NCBI GenBank assembly: GCA_902496665.1 | Contig: CABVBU010000038.1 | Location: 1-24,254 of the forward strand | DNA from: an uncultured Clostridium sp. | Lineage (GTDB): Bacteria; Bacillota; Clostridia; Lachnospirales; Lachnospiraceae | Length of the DNA stretch: 24,254 nucleotides | Direction: 5' to 3' | Shown: one piece after another, positions 24,095 to 24,254 of the stretch | Layout of the letters: each line of letters starts with the position of its first letter | Numbering within the stretch: the stretch's first letter is position 1 | Notes under the pieces: generated by a model | What the model was told of the DNA's origin: nothing | Database searches by the model: none | The model's input: only the letters and a program-made list of their open reading frames with translations | Program-made: the position numbers and the translations under genes

Positions 24095-24254
24095 ATGCAA
24101 GTCCCTTTTATCCTTTTTCATCTGCGCCTGTCTCTGTGCCTCCAGGCCTCTTCTGTTCCATTCAGCAATCCCATCTAAGCCTTATAAACCAAGCCTTTTT
24201 GATTATTACGGTTCAAATGTACCCCTGTTCCGAAGGAACGGATACCGGCAGTCC

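Noticed and set aside
24175..24254. Open minus-strand frame entering from the right edge, possibly the 3' end of a gene (ending GLVYKA)
   Set aside because: Only about 26 codons, with no recognisable motif and no clear terminator after it; chance cannot be excluded.
1..24254. CRISPR arrays, tRNA genes, transposases, phage or toxin-antitoxin genes
   Set aside because: None were seen on either strand on reading through the window.

Overview
The window looks like chromosomal DNA of a low-to-mid GC Firmicute, most likely a Clostridia member of the Lachnospiraceae. The reasons are close-to-consensus sigma-A promoters, strong AGGAGG ribosome sites, a bifunctional Rel followed by an MBL hydrolase and HemZ, hisS-aspS as a pair, and DUF3810 and DUF3100 families. 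The genus cannot be fixed from what I can see. No prophage, CRISPR array, transposase or integrase is visible. Most genes are housekeeping or common accessory genes.

Layout. Bases 1-380 hold no gene but carry two tandem minus-strand promoters and a boxA-like leader, best read as the start of an rRNA operon whose structural genes lie beyond the left edge. Next on the minus strand come a histidine kinase and OmpR-type regulator overlapping by 4 bp (443-2664), then hisS-aspS (2838-5960) from its own promoter. A 133-bp MITE-like repeat sits between hisS and the next unit, an M20 amidohydrolase plus YfcC transporter operon (6355-8955). A divergent promoter region leads into the plus-strand run rel, MBL-fold hydrolase, hemZ (9313-13899).

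From 14116 to 21799 everything is on the minus strand: a MATE exporter, a two-gene membrane operon (DUF3100 protein plus a 161-aa partner), MscS, a branching enzyme GlgB, and a DUF3810 membrane metalloprotease-like protein. Divergent from the last are lepB, a signal peptidase I with a zinc-ribbon insert, and an aspartate kinase, closed by a terminator near the right end.

The genes suggest translation and stringent-response functions (aspS, hisS, rel, the predicted rRNA operon), osmotic and envelope functions (MscS, MATE, signal peptidase, DUF3810), glycogen metabolism (glgB) and uptake or hydrolysis of N-acylated amino acids or peptides (M20 with YfcC). The least understood parts are the DUF3100 pair, the dispersed intergenic repeat (one full element, one diverged core copy, one shared end motif), the eukaryote-like HisRS motifs and the zinc-ribbon signal peptidase.
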